64,000 nucleotides of DNA from Litoditis marina (GCA_964036275.1 OZ038436.1:24154639-24218638), one strand, 5' to 3'. Counted from the stretch's first letter, positions 11,370 through 21,494 are shown. The notes: a model not told the origin generated them from the letters alone. Program-made: numbers and translations.

Positions 11370-12932
11370 TTACCGTTCGATGGCGTTTAATCCTGGTACT
11401 GAGAGGGCAAACGCGCGGAAAACCCAGTTGACGGCGTCTTGTGTCGTTTTAGTGTATCGGATCATGATCTCTCGGTTATCCAGCAGTCGTTTGGTTTGAT
11501 TGTCTGCCAGTGTTGCGTTCATGAAGGATGGCCACAATTTGTTCAGACGGCTCAGTTTCTGTTTTTCCTCGATCAGTCTTTCCTTGCTGGCGGTATCGAG
11601 TGGAGGGCAGGAAAAGCACTGAGTGGTTGCGTTAGGGAAGAACACATCTCCTGTCAGCAACGTATCCTGGATTATGCGTGTGTTGAGTGCGTCGGCAATG
11701 GCGACTGGTAGACGTATCAGTTGACGGCATCCTTCCACGGCCAACTTGTAGTGAGTAATACAAGCCTGCTCCTTTCGGTAGAGGGCCTCGACCACCACGG
11801 CTAGCTGTTCGGGGAGTATTTTTCGCTCGGCGAGGACGTAATTCTTCACGTTCCAGAGCTCTTTGTACGATGCTGTAGCACAGGCGTTCAGGTTAGTTTG
11901 TATAACCTGTTGGAAACCCATCCTTCTTCCGGCTGTTGTTGGCTCAAGATCCTGGACGAAAAGAAGGTCCCCTGGCAGGAGGTATGTTATGGACGTGGTA
12001 GCTCCTTGCTGGAGGGTGTTCCAGGAGAAGCTGTTCACAGAGATTTGTCGAAGGTCACCTCTGTCCGGGGCGTAGAGGTCGATATGCACCGCACGAAGAA
12101 TGGCTTTGTGGTTAGCCAGATGTGTAACTACGTACAATGCTACCGTTCCTTCCGGCTTATTCTTGCTCGTTACTGCTGGGCCGGTGATCGGGTCATCCGC
12201 TTTTCTTTCTTCACGTGGGTGAACAAACCAATCGTACGAGGCGTGGCGGAACTGTTTCACATCTTGTAGTGTGATGGAAGCTGTGAAGGATTTCTCAGTG
12301 TACGGGAATCCACTGTTTGGCTGCGTGTTGATCGTGAGGTTCTCCGTCGTCGTGACTTTGTCAGTTTTGAACAGTTGTTCAAATGGGTGTGGCGCAGTTG
12401 GTTCTGGCGTGATCATGGGTGGTGGTGGCAGTCTTCTTCGGACAAGAGGAGCAACCGGGGCGACGAATGATCCGGATTGGAAAGATCTGGATACATTCCC
12501 GAACGGAGTCCGCTTTTTCGGTGTTTCCTCCTTACAAGTATCGTTTGCAGGTTGTGTAGTCGTGTTGGAGATAGTGGAAATATTTGTGTCCACAGAAATG
12601 GTAGGGGAACGTTGTCGGTCACGGTATTCCTGAGTATTTCTTGTTGGGACAGTTACCACTGCAACGGTCTCTCGGTTCGTGGTTGGCGAGATTTTTGCAT
12701 TTCCCAGTTCGGTTGCGCAGGCTATGGCTGCAGATTTAGGCGAAACGTCCGACGACGTCACAAGTTGGTTTGCGCAGGCGCTGGCTGCCGGTTGTGCTAG
12801 GGTTTTCTTGCTGCCCGTTCTTGCTCGGCTAACCATGCTGGCGTAAGATATTGGGCTAGTTGGCGGTTCATCTTTCCGGAATTCACCACGTCCGCGACGT
12901 ACGGGTTTCGCTTTCGGTGGGTCAGCTGGCAT
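11370..12932 (-). CDS. ORF3: retrotransposon protein of unknown function (520 aa)
   Basis: Begins MPADPPKAKPVRRGRGEF. The first ~200 residues are Pro/Ser/Thr/Arg-rich and look disordered. The rest looks folded, with no motif I recognise apart from isolated cysteines (CFSCPP near the C-terminus). The ATG at 12932 follows TGTTTTCAG directly, a strong nematode 3' splice or trans-splice acceptor, so this ORF is probably expressed from a spliced or SL-trans-spliced RNA. It lies between pol and the helicase. A helicase partner or RNA-binding accessory protein is possible, but nothing in the sequence proves it. Confidence 0.8.
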   Translation of the reverse strand: MPADPPKAKPVRRGRGEFRKDEPPTSPISYASMVSRARTGSKKTLAQPAASACANQLVTSSDVSPKSAAIACATELGNAKISPTTNRETVAVVTVPTRNTQEYRDRQRSPTISVDTNISTISNTTTQPANDTCKEETPKKRTPFGNVSRSFQSGSFVAPVAPLVRRRLPPPPMITPEPTAPHPFEQLFKTDKVTTTENLTINTQPNSGFPYTEKSFTASITLQDVKQFRHASYDWFVHPREERKADDPITGPAVTSKNKPEGTVALYVVTHLANHKAILRAVHIDLYAPDRGDLRQISVNSFSWNTLQQGATTSITYLLPGDLLFVQDLEPTTAGRRMGFQQVIQTNLNACATASYKELWNVKNYVLAERKILPEQLAVVVEALYRKEQACITHYKLAVEGCRQLIRLPVAIADALNTRIIQDTLLTGDVFFPNATTQCFSCPPLDTASKERLIEEKQKLSRLNKLWPSFMNATLADNQTKRLLDNREIMIRYTKTTQDAVNWVFRAFALSVPGLNAIER

Positions 12933-12942
12933 CTGAAAACAT
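12933..12942 (-). promoter_or_regulatory. 3' splice/trans-splice acceptor before ORF3
   Basis: Element-strand TGTTTTCAG ends one base before the ORF3 ATG. It fits the nematode TTTTCAG acceptor consensus. Confidence 0.65.
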
Positions 12943-13142
12943 TACGTGTGTTCGAGGTGCGAGGACTATACCCTCAATTATGGCAGAAACTGGCAATTAA
13001 ACAGTAGAGATTTCTGGATTAGTGAACGGAGGAAAAAAAAACGAATATGCGGGATTTGCTTTTGGAGCAAAAATAATAAAGGAGCAAAGGTGAGATTTGT
13101 AAAATTATGGTGAAGTTGTGGTGAGCAAAAACTGGTACACGG

Positions 13143-16100
13143 TTATAGCGAGAACTGGCGTTTTCTAGTAGGGTTTTTGCGCAGGTTATACCGGGTTGTA
13201 GCACGTTCAGAGTTAGACATATAATCCTCCACCTCAGAGAAAATGTCAGCAGGAGAAACAAGAGGTGGAGACAACGGGGAAGGATTGTCAACAATTAAGG
13301 TGGAATTGGAAAAATTATGTGGAGGTGGGTCGTGCGAAGTGTCGATGGTAGGTTCCTGTAAATTCTCTTCGTTATCCTCCTTATTGGAAGTGCTAGCCGG
13401 ACCAGTTAACTCTAGGTACTTCTTTATTTGATTCAGATGAACTTGCCTAGGTTGTTTTTTGTTGTTTGAAATGTCTTGAATTGTTGCGAGAGGAGGATTC
13501 AGTTCGATAACTCTATACTGTCCTAACCATGGTAATACTAACTTTCTAGACAAGCCTACTTTCGAAGTGTGGTTCTGAAAAAGGACTCTATCACCTACCT
13601 TGATGGACGAAGGTTTTGCTTTACGGTCATACCTCTCCTTCATCTTTTCTTGTTCGGCGCGTATATTGTTTGCTGCCGTGTTCCATGCCTCTCGTAGGTT
13701 TGTCACCATCGAACTTTTGAATTCCTCTATAGCTTCGGGTGAGGTATCTGTTGGTTGTTCTGGAAATAAAATGCGGTCAATACAGAATACGGGGTCGCGA
13801 CCGTACACCAAAAAGAACGGAGATTCGAGGGTGGTTGAGTGGATTGACGTGTTGTAACAAAAGGCTGCGCAAGGAACGAAAAGATCCCAATCCTCGTGTT
13901 TTCTGTTTATGTATTTGGATAGAATGGCGTGAAACGTTCTAAAGGTACGCTCAGTTGCTCCATTGCCCATTGAATGATACGGAGTAGTCAAGTGATGTTC
14001 TATGGACAACATTTTGCAAAACTGGCTGTATGCTTCAGAAGTGAACGAGGAGGCGTTATCGGTTACTATTTCGGCCATCGTACCGTGTTTTAGTACAAAC
14101 TCTGTCAGGAGCGCCCTTGTTATGGTGTCAGTACGGGCGTCCGGAAGTGGTACCGAGACTACAAACTTGCTAAACCAACAAACAATGTTCATTATGTACT
14201 TATTGTCCCTTGTTGTAGTTTTCAAGGGGCCCGTCAGATCTATGCCTACCTTTTCGAACATTCTCTCAACGTGAAATGGTTGTAGAAGTTCTTTGTTACC
14301 GGGGATAGGAGAATTTTTCAGTTGACAAGACTCACATGCGCGCGTCCAATGGAAAATGTCCGTATACATTGTTGGCCAAAAGTATTTTGTTCTGACTTTT
14401 TGCAAGGTTTTTCTCCAATTGAAATGACCTCCCGATAAGCAACTGTTGTGGAGAGCTTCAAAAATAGTTTGTGTCATGTGTTTTGGTATGATGACTGGGT
14501 AATCACGGTAAGGTGCGTGTCTTTTGAGCACGAGAATGTCGGAGTTGGTGAGTTGGCACTGCTCAGCCAATGTGAGTATTGCGGATTTTTCGCTATCTGG
14601 GATATCCGAATCGATATCGCTATTCTTTAATATGCTCTTCACCTGCTTAAGTTGTGGGTCTTTCGATTGTTCTAGAGCAAAATCAATAAGCTGCAATTGG
14701 GCGCCCACCATTAAATAATGTACCTTTGCTCCGAGGGGATTTTGGTTGATCCATTTTGATTTTTGGATTGGCATGCAGACGGGAAACTCAACTATGTCCT
14801 TTAATTCTTCGAGAGCGGAGTTGTTGTCTGTCGAATCCTCTAGCGCCCGGGACAGAGCGTCTGCGACGGTGTTCTTTTCCCCTGAAATGTGAACGATTTT
14901 AATGTTCAGACCTTGTAGTTCAATGAGCCACCTAGCTAAGTTATCATGAGTTTTGCTTTTCTGTAGTAAGAACGTAAGGGGCTTGTGGTCGCAGTGTAGT
15001 ATCACTTTTGACATGCAAATATATGGTTTGAATTGTCTAAGGGCGAAAATAATCGCTCCCATTTCCACCTGTACTGCTGGCCAGCGTTGTTCGACATCCG
15101 ATAAGGTACGACTACAATATGCTATCACAGTAAAGCCTTTGGTGTCGCCAATTCTCTCCTGCATTAAAGCTCCTCCTTGTGCGACGGCACTAGCGTCGGT
15201 AAAAATGTGAAACTCACGATCGTAGTCAGGGTAGCCGAGTATCGGTTCGTTGCAAAGTGCGTCGCGTAAGGTTGCGAAAGCGGTTTGCTGCTCGATGGTC
15301 CATTGAAATTTCAGCTCTTTCTTAGTTAAACGAGTTAAAGGTTCGGCAATGTGAGCAAAATTTGGAATGAATTTTCTGAAAAATCCTGCCATTCCCACAA
15401 ATCTGCGTACTTCTTTAACGTTTTTTGGAGCCGGAAATTCTTTGATTACTCTGACGTTGGCACTGTTTGGTGTGTAGCTAGCCAAAGAGATATCATGTCC
15501 TAAGAATGTGATTCTGTTCCTAGCGAAGTCGCATTTCTTAGGTGAGGCCTTGATGTTGAAAGATCTAAACCGCTCTAATACTTTTCTAATTGTTTGAAGG
15601 TGTTGTTCAAACGAGTTATTGTATATGAGAATATCGTCTATGTATGCCAAAACGTTTGCGTCGAGTCCGGCTAAAACAATACGTAAAGATCTTTGAAAAT
15701 ATGAAGCCGCAGATCTCAATCCAAAAGGTAAATGGGTGTAAGCGTAAACCTTGTTTTCGGTGATGAACCCACATTTGTAGCTGGATTCCGGGTCGAGTTT
15801 CAGTTGTAGATACCCGTTGGCCATGTCAAGCGAAGTGAAGTACTTGTTCCCGCCGATCTTCTCTAGGATGGTTTCGATCCTGGGGATTGGAAAATTGTCT
15901 GGAATGGTTACCTCGTTGAGTTTTCTAAAATCGAGGCATACTCGGAGGCCGCCATTCTTCTTTCTTACCAATACAAGGTTACTGTTCCATGGAGTGTTGC
16001 TTTCCGTAATACGACCCGATTTTAGGAGGGAGTTGATATGTTTTTCTAACTCTGCCTGGAACTTGACCGGGACTCTATATGGACGAGCGCGTACAGGTAC

Positions 16101-16337
16101 TTCGGTAGAAGTATATATGTGAATTGGGTCTGTTTCCGCGCTACCAAGATCATATTGTGATTTGGAAAATACGTCCTCATATTCCTTTAACAAATTTTTC
16201 AAAGCGATTAATTCGGCATCAGTTAGGTCACACTTAGAAAAGTCAACCACAAACTCCGGGTCAATTTCTGCAGTTTCGGCTTTCACCATGTTCACGCTGT
16301 GTGCGCCTGTTTGCCCTGTTTCCACTATGCTAAATAC
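13143..16337 (-). CDS. pol: pol: reverse transcriptase, RNase H, integrase
   Basis: About 1,060 aa after the gag frame. RT shows DFRKLNEVT, LPFGLRSA and the catalytic YIDD (~aa 231). RNase H shows FTDAS, VEMGA and CDHKPL. The integrase has an HHCC zinc finger, then D (GIDLTG, ~696), D (VTDNAS, ~756) and E (NGATER, ~792), a DD35E spacing. No ATG is needed: the frame is +1 relative to gag and overlaps its TAG stop, so it is probably made as a frameshift fusion. The C-terminus after integrase is a Pro/Ser/Asn-rich tail. All catalytic residues I checked are present, so the enzyme set looks active. Confidence 0.95.
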   Translation of the reverse strand, partial: VFSIVETGQTGAHSVNMVKAETAEIDPEFVVDFSKCDLTDAELIALKNLLKEYEDVFSKSQYDLGSAETDPIHIYTSTEVPVRARPYRVPVKFQAELEKHINSLLKSGRITESNTPWNSNLVLVRKKNGGLRVCLDFRKLNEVTIPDNFPIPRIETILEKIGGNKYFTSLDMANGYLQLKLDPESSYKCGFITENKVYAYTHLPFGLRSAASYFQRSLRIVLAGLDANVLAYIDDILIYNNSFEQHLQTIRKVLERFRSFNIKASPKKCDFARNRITFLGHDISLASYTPNSANVRVIKEFPAPKNVKEVRRFVGMAGFFRKFIPNFAHIAEPLTRLTKKELKFQWTIEQQTAFATLRDALCNEPILGYPDYDREFHIFTDASAVAQGGALMQERIGDTKGFTVIAYCSRTLSDVEQRWPAVQVEMGAIIFALRQFKPYICMSKVILHCDHKPLTFLLQKSKTHDNLARWLIELQGLNIKIVHISGEKNTVADALSRALEDSTDNNSALEELKDIVEFPVCMPIQKSKWINQNPLGAKVHYLMVGAQLQLIDFALEQSKDPQLKQVKSILKNSDIDSDIPDSEKSAILTLAEQCQLTNSDILVLKRHAPYRDYPVIIPKHMTQTIFEALHNSCLSGGHFNWRKTLQKVRTKYFWPTMYTDIFHWTRACESCQLKNSPIPGNKELLQPFHVERMFEKVGIDLTGPLKTTTRDNKYIMNIVCWFSKFVVSVPLPDARTDTITRALLTEFVLKHGTMAEIVTDNASSFTSEAYSQFCKMLSIEHHLTTPYHSMGNGATERTFRTFHAILSKYINRKHEDWDLFVPCAAFCYNTSIHSTTLESPFFLVYGRDPVFCIDRILFPEQPTDTSPEAIEEFKSSMVTNLREAWNTAANNIRAEQEKMKERYDRKAKPSSIKVGDRVLFQNHTSKVGLSRKLVLPWLGQYRVIELNPPLATIQDISNNKKQPRQVHLNQIKKYLELTGPASTSNKEDNEENLQEPTIDTSHDPPPHNFSNSTLIVDNPSPLSPPLVSPADIFSEVEDYMSNSERATTRYNLRKNPTRKRQFSL

Positions 16338-16354
16338 ACTGCCCGTCCAACGCT
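16326..16354 (-). promoter_or_regulatory. +1 frameshift window between gag-env-PR and pol
   Basis: The two frames overlap only about 26 nt, between a TGA closing the pol frame upstream and the TAG closing the gag frame. The sequence at the stop reads CAG TGT ATT TAG C in the gag frame, and pol reads on as AGC ATA GTG GAA. The exact slip codon is inferred. Confidence 0.55.
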
Positions 16355-19300
16355 GTCAGAGCCGCTGTGGATATCTTCATACCCTTGAAAAGTTTCTTAG
16401 GTTCATTTGTTGGGTTTGAAATCATTATGTACGGGCATTCTGAGCTGATGATGGCTGGAGCCACTAATAAATCAAGCTGTGTTATTTTACTTGCTTGCGA
16501 CATGAGAACTAAGTCTACATTTTGAGTTCTGGAGTTGACAGTACAGGCAACAAATGCATCTGTGAGCGGGGGAACTACTGTGTTTTCTCCTACCCTGATT
16601 GCAACTTCATCAGCGTTCGAAATGTTCATTAAACCTGGGTTTCTTCCAAGCGGAATTTGCTCGTCCCCACAATGAAAAACGCCTTGCTGGTAGTCTAAAT
16701 GGAACTTAGGGAGTCTAGCTAGTGCATCGTTACCCAGTATGATCTCGTACGAGTTTGGTCCAGCTGGCGTGCATTTGTCTTCTGTGAAATGAATGACGTG
16801 ATCAAGCTCTGTTTCTCCTATGCGCATAGTAACGTTTTTACAACCTGCCAGTCTCATGGGGCTACCTCCTAACCCTACGGCTAGTATGGTAGTTGGTGGA
16901 TCTAATTGAGTAATTCTTAGGAGGGGGCATATACTTTTGCTTGAAACCGTGAAACTGGCTCCAGTATCAATCAAAGCTAACATGCGCAATCCGTTGGCAC
17001 GGATTGGTATGTGCGAAGTAAAGTACTCTTGTTTTGTATAAGCAACGTTCACACTGGGGATTTCGATAACTGGAGGCCAATTATCCGTTCCTCGCGTACT
17101 GTTTTGTGCTTGCAAGTTTACGGTAACGTTGGATATGGTTTCGGTGCGAGCATTACTGAGCTCAGTTTTACGTGTTCTCTCCAATGGCCAATTGGCAGGA
17201 GTCTCGTTTAGTTTTCTTATCCCAAAAAGAAGTGGGAACTGTAGTTTCAAGTACGTTCCGAAGAGTTTAGATAATATTGTGATTGTTACCCAGATACTAC
17301 ATAGCATTACCCAAAAACTGTAAACTGACCAGTTTCCCAGAAGTGTCGTCCATAGTGAGGTTAAGTTGACGTCCTCCATTATGTGAAGTGGGCCATCCTC
17401 AACTCCCGCTGCATGGTTTATGGCTTCTGTTATTGCTGCTGTGCTGCCGTCTATGGAGTCCCAAAGTTCTGAAAAGTGTGTTGTTGGGCTAAATTCAGAA
17501 ATGTTACCGATGACCATGTTGTGAAAAATTGTAACGGCCGGTGTCATTTTGTCTGCGACTATGTTTCTGTAGTCCAAATGAACTTGATTTGGAGCGGATT
17601 CACTTACCAAACCTGAAAAAGGGTTAATTTCGAAAATAGTTTCACCTTCTGCCAGCTGAAACACTTGGTCGGTATCACAAGGGACCTTAATGGCTCGGTT
17701 GCTTATAACCAGCGTAAGTGGGTCAAGGAAACCGGTCACAGAGACATTTTTTGGTAGGTGTATTCTCACTTTCGGTTTTGAGAAACATTCGCCTTCAAAT
17801 GGTACTATGTTAAAAGTTTTTGGAGCCAGTGCTGTACACACACGTGTGCTTACCACGCCATCGCCGAGGTACTCCGATACAATATCATTCCTCTTCAGCA
17901 AATGTCTTAATGCTAATGTTGGGTTAGCTGCCACCGTTGCAGTGACAGTCGCAGCCATGTTATCTATCGAAGAACATAATGAGTGTACGGTATGCGAGAA
18001 AAGAACTGACAAGTATTCATGCATAGACTCCTCTACTGCAAGGAGTTGGCTCGCAAGTTGATTAGAAGTCACTACTCCTACGTCGTGAGAGGATGCTCGC
18101 TTATTCCGCGATTGTACAAAATTAAACGCAAATCCTTGGTCGCTCACTATCAATTTGTTTTGGCAGTCAGTCAAACGAAGAGAAGAACCATTCCAAGAGA
18201 GTGCTAATTCATGATCGTTACTTAGCCAGATAAAACCAGTGCGAACACCTTGTAATGTAGTAAGAGGAATAAAGCGACATAATTGATTCAGATCAGGTTG
18301 CCACAAGAGAGCGTCTCCAATACGTAGACTACAAAAACCAGAAGAATATGAACAACCTTCTAAATTACCACTTGGAGATTCAGGAGTTAACTGATCAAAT
18401 CGAGAGATAATTGAAGACGGAATAAGAACACAATTCGTGGAAACCGCTGTTTTCTCGCCAATGAAGCTACCAAAAGGAGCGTTGGGCCATTCTAGTTCAT
18501 GTAAATTCGTAGTTTTCCAAATATTATTATGTGAAATCATGTCTCCATGGGAGCATCTATGATGAGTTTGCATTTGCCTACACTCTTCGGCGGACACTGT
18601 CAAGTGATTAGTTTGAGAATGTTGTTCACGAACACCAAAGAAACTTACTGAGTAATGGGTGACTTGCGTGACTATTTTGCACAGATGGGCTGGAGTTGAG
18701 TATTGCATAGAGTTTGGGCGAAATACGTTTAAGGCAACGTGATTCATGTGCGTTCCAAAAGGAGGGACAAAAGATGAGCAATTAATCGATTGCGGCAGAT
18801 GCCAGTGGTTGGCTATTGAGTGCGGGTTACAGAGCAAAGGAGAAAAGGCAACAACTGGATTGAGTAGACAAACAATTGAGAAGATCATTAATAGGTAGTT
18901 TGGAACTGACCAAACTGTGTTCACTGTTGCTGGTCCGTATGCCATCTCGTACAGTCTTTCGTTGCGTTGTTGAAGTGCCTCCATTTGTTCGTTCTTTTGA
19001 GCCAGTGCGGCTTCGAGTTCTTGAAGACCCGCTTCCCTCGGGAGTTTCTGCGCCGTCTGTACTACCATGCTAGCTGGAAAGTTGGAATTTTGTTGATGAT
19101 TAAAGACAGGATTTGCCGGGCCTTGTGGCACTTGACCCGCTTGACTTGACATTTGCTGTAACGTGTTATGCGCTGCTGGTGGGATTACTGTACCCTGTGT
19201 CATCAGATACGGGCAGAATGGTTTAATGTGTCCAACCAATCTACAATGATAGCATGTAATGTTACCGAAATTTGTTCTATTACCTAGAGTACGAGGTTGT

Positions 19301-20283
19301 CTGGGCGTGGATTTCTTACCACCGTAACCACCAAAGCCGGTATTATTAGCAGTATTCTGGTCATTGCTACTACTTTGGTTGACAGTTTGGCATGGTTGCG
19401 TCTGAACTACAGTTACGGGAAAAGAGGGTGTAATCGTGTTTGCCCGTGCTGCTTCGGATAAAAGGGCTTCATATTGTAAGGCTTTTCCAACTGCTTCATC
19501 TAATGATTTTGGTAAACTAGCTTTAACGTGGAATTTGATGTCGTAGCGCAAACCATCCAAGAATGCTTCTACCGCTTTTTCGTTTTGTACCGCTTTACTC
19601 AGTCCTGCTCCAGCTGTCTTGGCTAACTTTCTAAGTCTGTTGACGAAGTCGTCCACAGATTCTCCAATGTTCTGTGTACATGCTCTCAGTTGTTGACGGC
19701 TCAACTCTCTACGCTGTGGGTCCGAAAAGGCCGCTTTAAGGGCGGTTACTAATTCATCGAATGTAATTGCGGCATTGGCGTCGACTAACTCAGCCGCTTT
19801 ATCCCTAGCCTGATCTTTCAAGTAAGCCAAGAGAAGTTTGAGCTTACCTGCGTCGTCCAGTGCGGGTGTGGCTGCGTTAGCTAGGTCCTCGAAGGTTCTT
19901 ATCCATGCTTCGAAGTCGCCTCCGGAGCTACCTGAATACTGTTGCAAACCTGGGCCCTGGTTGAGCCCAAACGCTCCGAAAGCGTTCACCGCAGGTGGAG
20001 CATTTCTTTGATCCACTCTACCGGCTATGTTGACTAGTGCTGCGTTAATTTGATCTACTACATTACGTTCCGCGTTGTTAGCTCGAATTGAATGTGCGGC
20101 ACTCACTGTGGCCAACGCATGATGCGTATTCAGAATGTCATGGGCAGTAGCCTCTCTCAGGAGTTTGAACTCTTTTCCCCTAATGTTAGCTGAGTCTGAC
20201 AGTCTTGGCAAAAGCTCAGCTGTTGTTATCTCCAATGAAGAGATGTCAGGGAGAGAGTTTCCTAACCTACGAGGTGTGTCCAT
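16330..20283 (-). CDS. gag: gag + envelope-like region + aspartic protease in one ORF (1,317 aa)
   Basis: Residues ~70-300 are a retrotransposon capsid-type region (helical, with QQLRACTQ and FLDGLRYDIK). A CCHC zinc knuckle (CX2CX4HX4C) is at ~340-353. From ~460 there is a signal-peptide-like hydrophobic run, a cysteine-rich ectodomain-like segment with several N-glycosylation sequons, a furin-type RNKR site (~728) and a transmembrane segment (~985-1010). A retropepsin follows, with DTGAS (~1106) and ILGNDAL. The envelope-like region is therefore embedded between gag and protease without a stop. I do not recognise its fusion-protein class. It could be released by splicing, since acceptor-like TTTGGTCAG precedes the signal peptide, or made as part of the polyprotein. 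The ORF ends with TAG at 16330, and pol continues in +1. Confidence 0.88.
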   Translation of the reverse strand: MDTPRRLGNSLPDISSLEITTAELLPRLSDSANIRGKEFKLLREATAHDILNTHHALATVSAAHSIRANNAERNVVDQINAALVNIAGRVDQRNAPPAVNAFGAFGLNQGPGLQQYSGSSGGDFEAWIRTFEDLANAATPALDDAGKLKLLLAYLKDQARDKAAELVDANAAITFDELVTALKAAFSDPQRRELSRQQLRACTQNIGESVDDFVNRLRKLAKTAGAGLSKAVQNEKAVEAFLDGLRYDIKFHVKASLPKSLDEAVGKALQYEALLSEAARANTITPSFPVTVVQTQPCQTVNQSSSNDQNTANNTGFGGYGGKKSTPRQPRTLGNRTNFGNITCYHCRLVGHIKPFCPYLMTQGTVIPPAAHNTLQQMSSQAGQVPQGPANPVFNHQQNSNFPASMVVQTAQKLPREAGLQELEAALAQKNEQMEALQQRNERLYEMAYGPATVNTVWSVPNYLLMIFSIVCLLNPVVAFSPLLCNPHSIANHWHLPQSINCSSFVPPFGTHMNHVALNVFRPNSMQYSTPAHLCKIVTQVTHYSVSFFGVREQHSQTNHLTVSAEECRQMQTHHRCSHGDMISHNNIWKTTNLHELEWPNAPFGSFIGEKTAVSTNCVLIPSSIISRFDQLTPESPSGNLEGCSYSSGFCSLRIGDALLWQPDLNQLCRFIPLTTLQGVRTGFIWLSNDHELALSWNGSSLRLTDCQNKLIVSDQGFAFNFVQSRNKRASSHDVGVVTSNQLASQLLAVEESMHEYLSVLFSHTVHSLCSSIDNMAATVTATVAANPTLALRHLLKRNDIVSEYLGDGVVSTRVCTALAPKTFNIVPFEGECFSKPKVRIHLPKNVSVTGFLDPLTLVISNRAIKVPCDTDQVFQLAEGETIFEINPFSGLVSESAPNQVHLDYRNIVADKMTPAVTIFHNMVIGNISEFSPTTHFSELWDSIDGSTAAITEAINHAAGVEDGPLHIMEDVNLTSLWTTLLGNWSVYSFWVMLCSIWVTITILSKLFGTYLKLQFPLLFGIRKLNETPANWPLERTRKTELSNARTETISNVTVNLQAQNSTRGTDNWPPVIEIPSVNVAYTKQEYFTSHIPIRANGLRMLALIDTGASFTVSSKSICPLLRITQLDPPTTILAVGLGGSPMRLAGCKNVTMRIGETELDHVIHFTEDKCTPAGPNSYEIILGNDALARLPKFHLDYQQGVFHCGDEQIPLGRNPGLMNISNADEVAIRVGENTVVPPLTDAFVACTVNSRTQNVDLVLMSQASKITQLDLLVAPAIISSECPYIMISNPTNEPKKLFKGMKISTAALTALDGQCI

Positions 20284-21127
20284 TTTCAGGAAGAGATGCA
20301 GTTGCTCTGGCTCTGGCAGAGAGTTAATTGAGTTCTCAGTTGAGTACTCACGATACTACTGTACGAGTACAAACCATCTGCGCTCTGATATATATACCCA
20401 GGCGATGAGTGTATGTTGTGGTGCTTTCAATGAATATGCTATGTTTTGACTTTAATTCGTGTGAATATTTCAATGTTTTTATTGAATATTGAATCATCTT
20501 ACAATTATTGCGGGAATATTCTTATGTTTTGGTTCAATAAAATTTGTCTGCGCTGGCATGATTGAAAATACCACAACATACGTTACATAATTGTGAGAAA
20601 ATTCAAATTTTCTGACTCAATTCTTTTCACCTAAACCTAATTTAGTCTTCATTTTGCTGGCACGTGTACGGCCAATTCTTCCGAATCAAATTTCACGAGC
20701 GACCATACTGAGGTCCTAACCATTTTACTTACTCACCTTTTGCCTGCACCGCACGTGCGACAATAGTTGAGACTATGCATCGTCCCAACGCGCTCAAAAC
20801 TGTAGGAATACGTTTTCACCACGAGAGAAAACTACCACAAAACTACCAGGACAGTCTATCCTCTAAACGCACCATTTGCTTACCCGTTAAAGTTGAGATA
20901 AAAGGGCCCTAATTCAACTTTATCGGGTTCTAGAGGTTCTGCCTGTTCCGGCCGACCGGGAAACATCTATTTAACCAAACCAGGGTACCCTTCCTACAGC
21001 TAGCATCAAAAAAAATTCGAGAGCATCGAGACGAAGAAACGAATATTGAGAGAGAAAAACTACGAGAAACATAAATGAAAAAGATGGTGGAATGAAAGGG
21101 GGTGGTGGATCGAACTAGAAGTTTCTA
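20284..21127 (-). other. Retrotransposon 5' leader
   Basis: About 840 bp between the primer-binding site and the gag ATG. No ORF of note. Presumably holds the packaging signal and splice donors. Nothing specific was identified. Confidence 0.6.
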
Positions 21128-21145
21128 GAAAAGTCGCTGCTACCA
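21128..21145 (-). promoter_or_regulatory. Primer-binding site
   Basis: Element-strand TGGTAGCAGCGACTT sits at the inner edge of the 5' LTR, its first T being the last LTR base. TGG complements a tRNA CCA end. I cannot name the tRNA. Confidence 0.75.
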
Positions 21146-21494
21146 ATTGGGTGTTGGGCCCATTGGAAAGCAACTGGAGACGATAGAGTATCAAGGTTTA
21201 TTCAACTCAAGACAAATGAAAGAGTCTAAGGAAAAATGGAGGCGGCATCCCGCTTTGGTCGTACGGACCTCTCTGGCCTTTTGGCTTGCTGTTGCGGGGC
21301 GCTACCTGTAATCATAACATTAGTCAGCGTTGCGACGTCCTTACGTGGAGCGATATTACAGGGGAATCACGTAGGTTCCTTTGGTCATCAAAGGAATCTT
21401 ATTTTGGAAAGTTTAAAAACCTATGTTACTATTGGAATACCCTGGGTAATGGAATGGTACCATACTTGTTGATAGATTTACGTAATCACGTACA
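21145..21494 (-). repeat. 5' LTR
   Basis: Reads as identical to 8924-9273. The promoter and transcription start should lie here; no specific TATA box was confirmed. Confidence 0.93.

Larger units (their letters stand above)
8924..21494 (-). mobile_element. Intact Ty3/gypsy LTR retrotransposon, 12.57 kb, with env-like region and SF1 helicase
   Basis: Flanked by two 350-bp direct repeats (8924-9273 and 21145-21494) that read as identical, and by a 4-bp ATAG duplication (8920-8923 and 21495-21498). All coding is on the minus strand. A primer-binding site lies next to the 5' LTR and a polypurine tract next to the 3' LTR. Order: gag, envelope-like region and protease in one ORF, then RT-RNaseH-integrase, ORF3 (unknown), ORF4 (superfamily-1 helicase). 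RT-RNaseH-IN order and YIDD place it in Metaviridae (Ty3/gypsy). Every large ORF is open and the LTRs are identical, so insertion is recent. The length is about twice that of an ordinary gypsy element. Confidence 0.93.
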
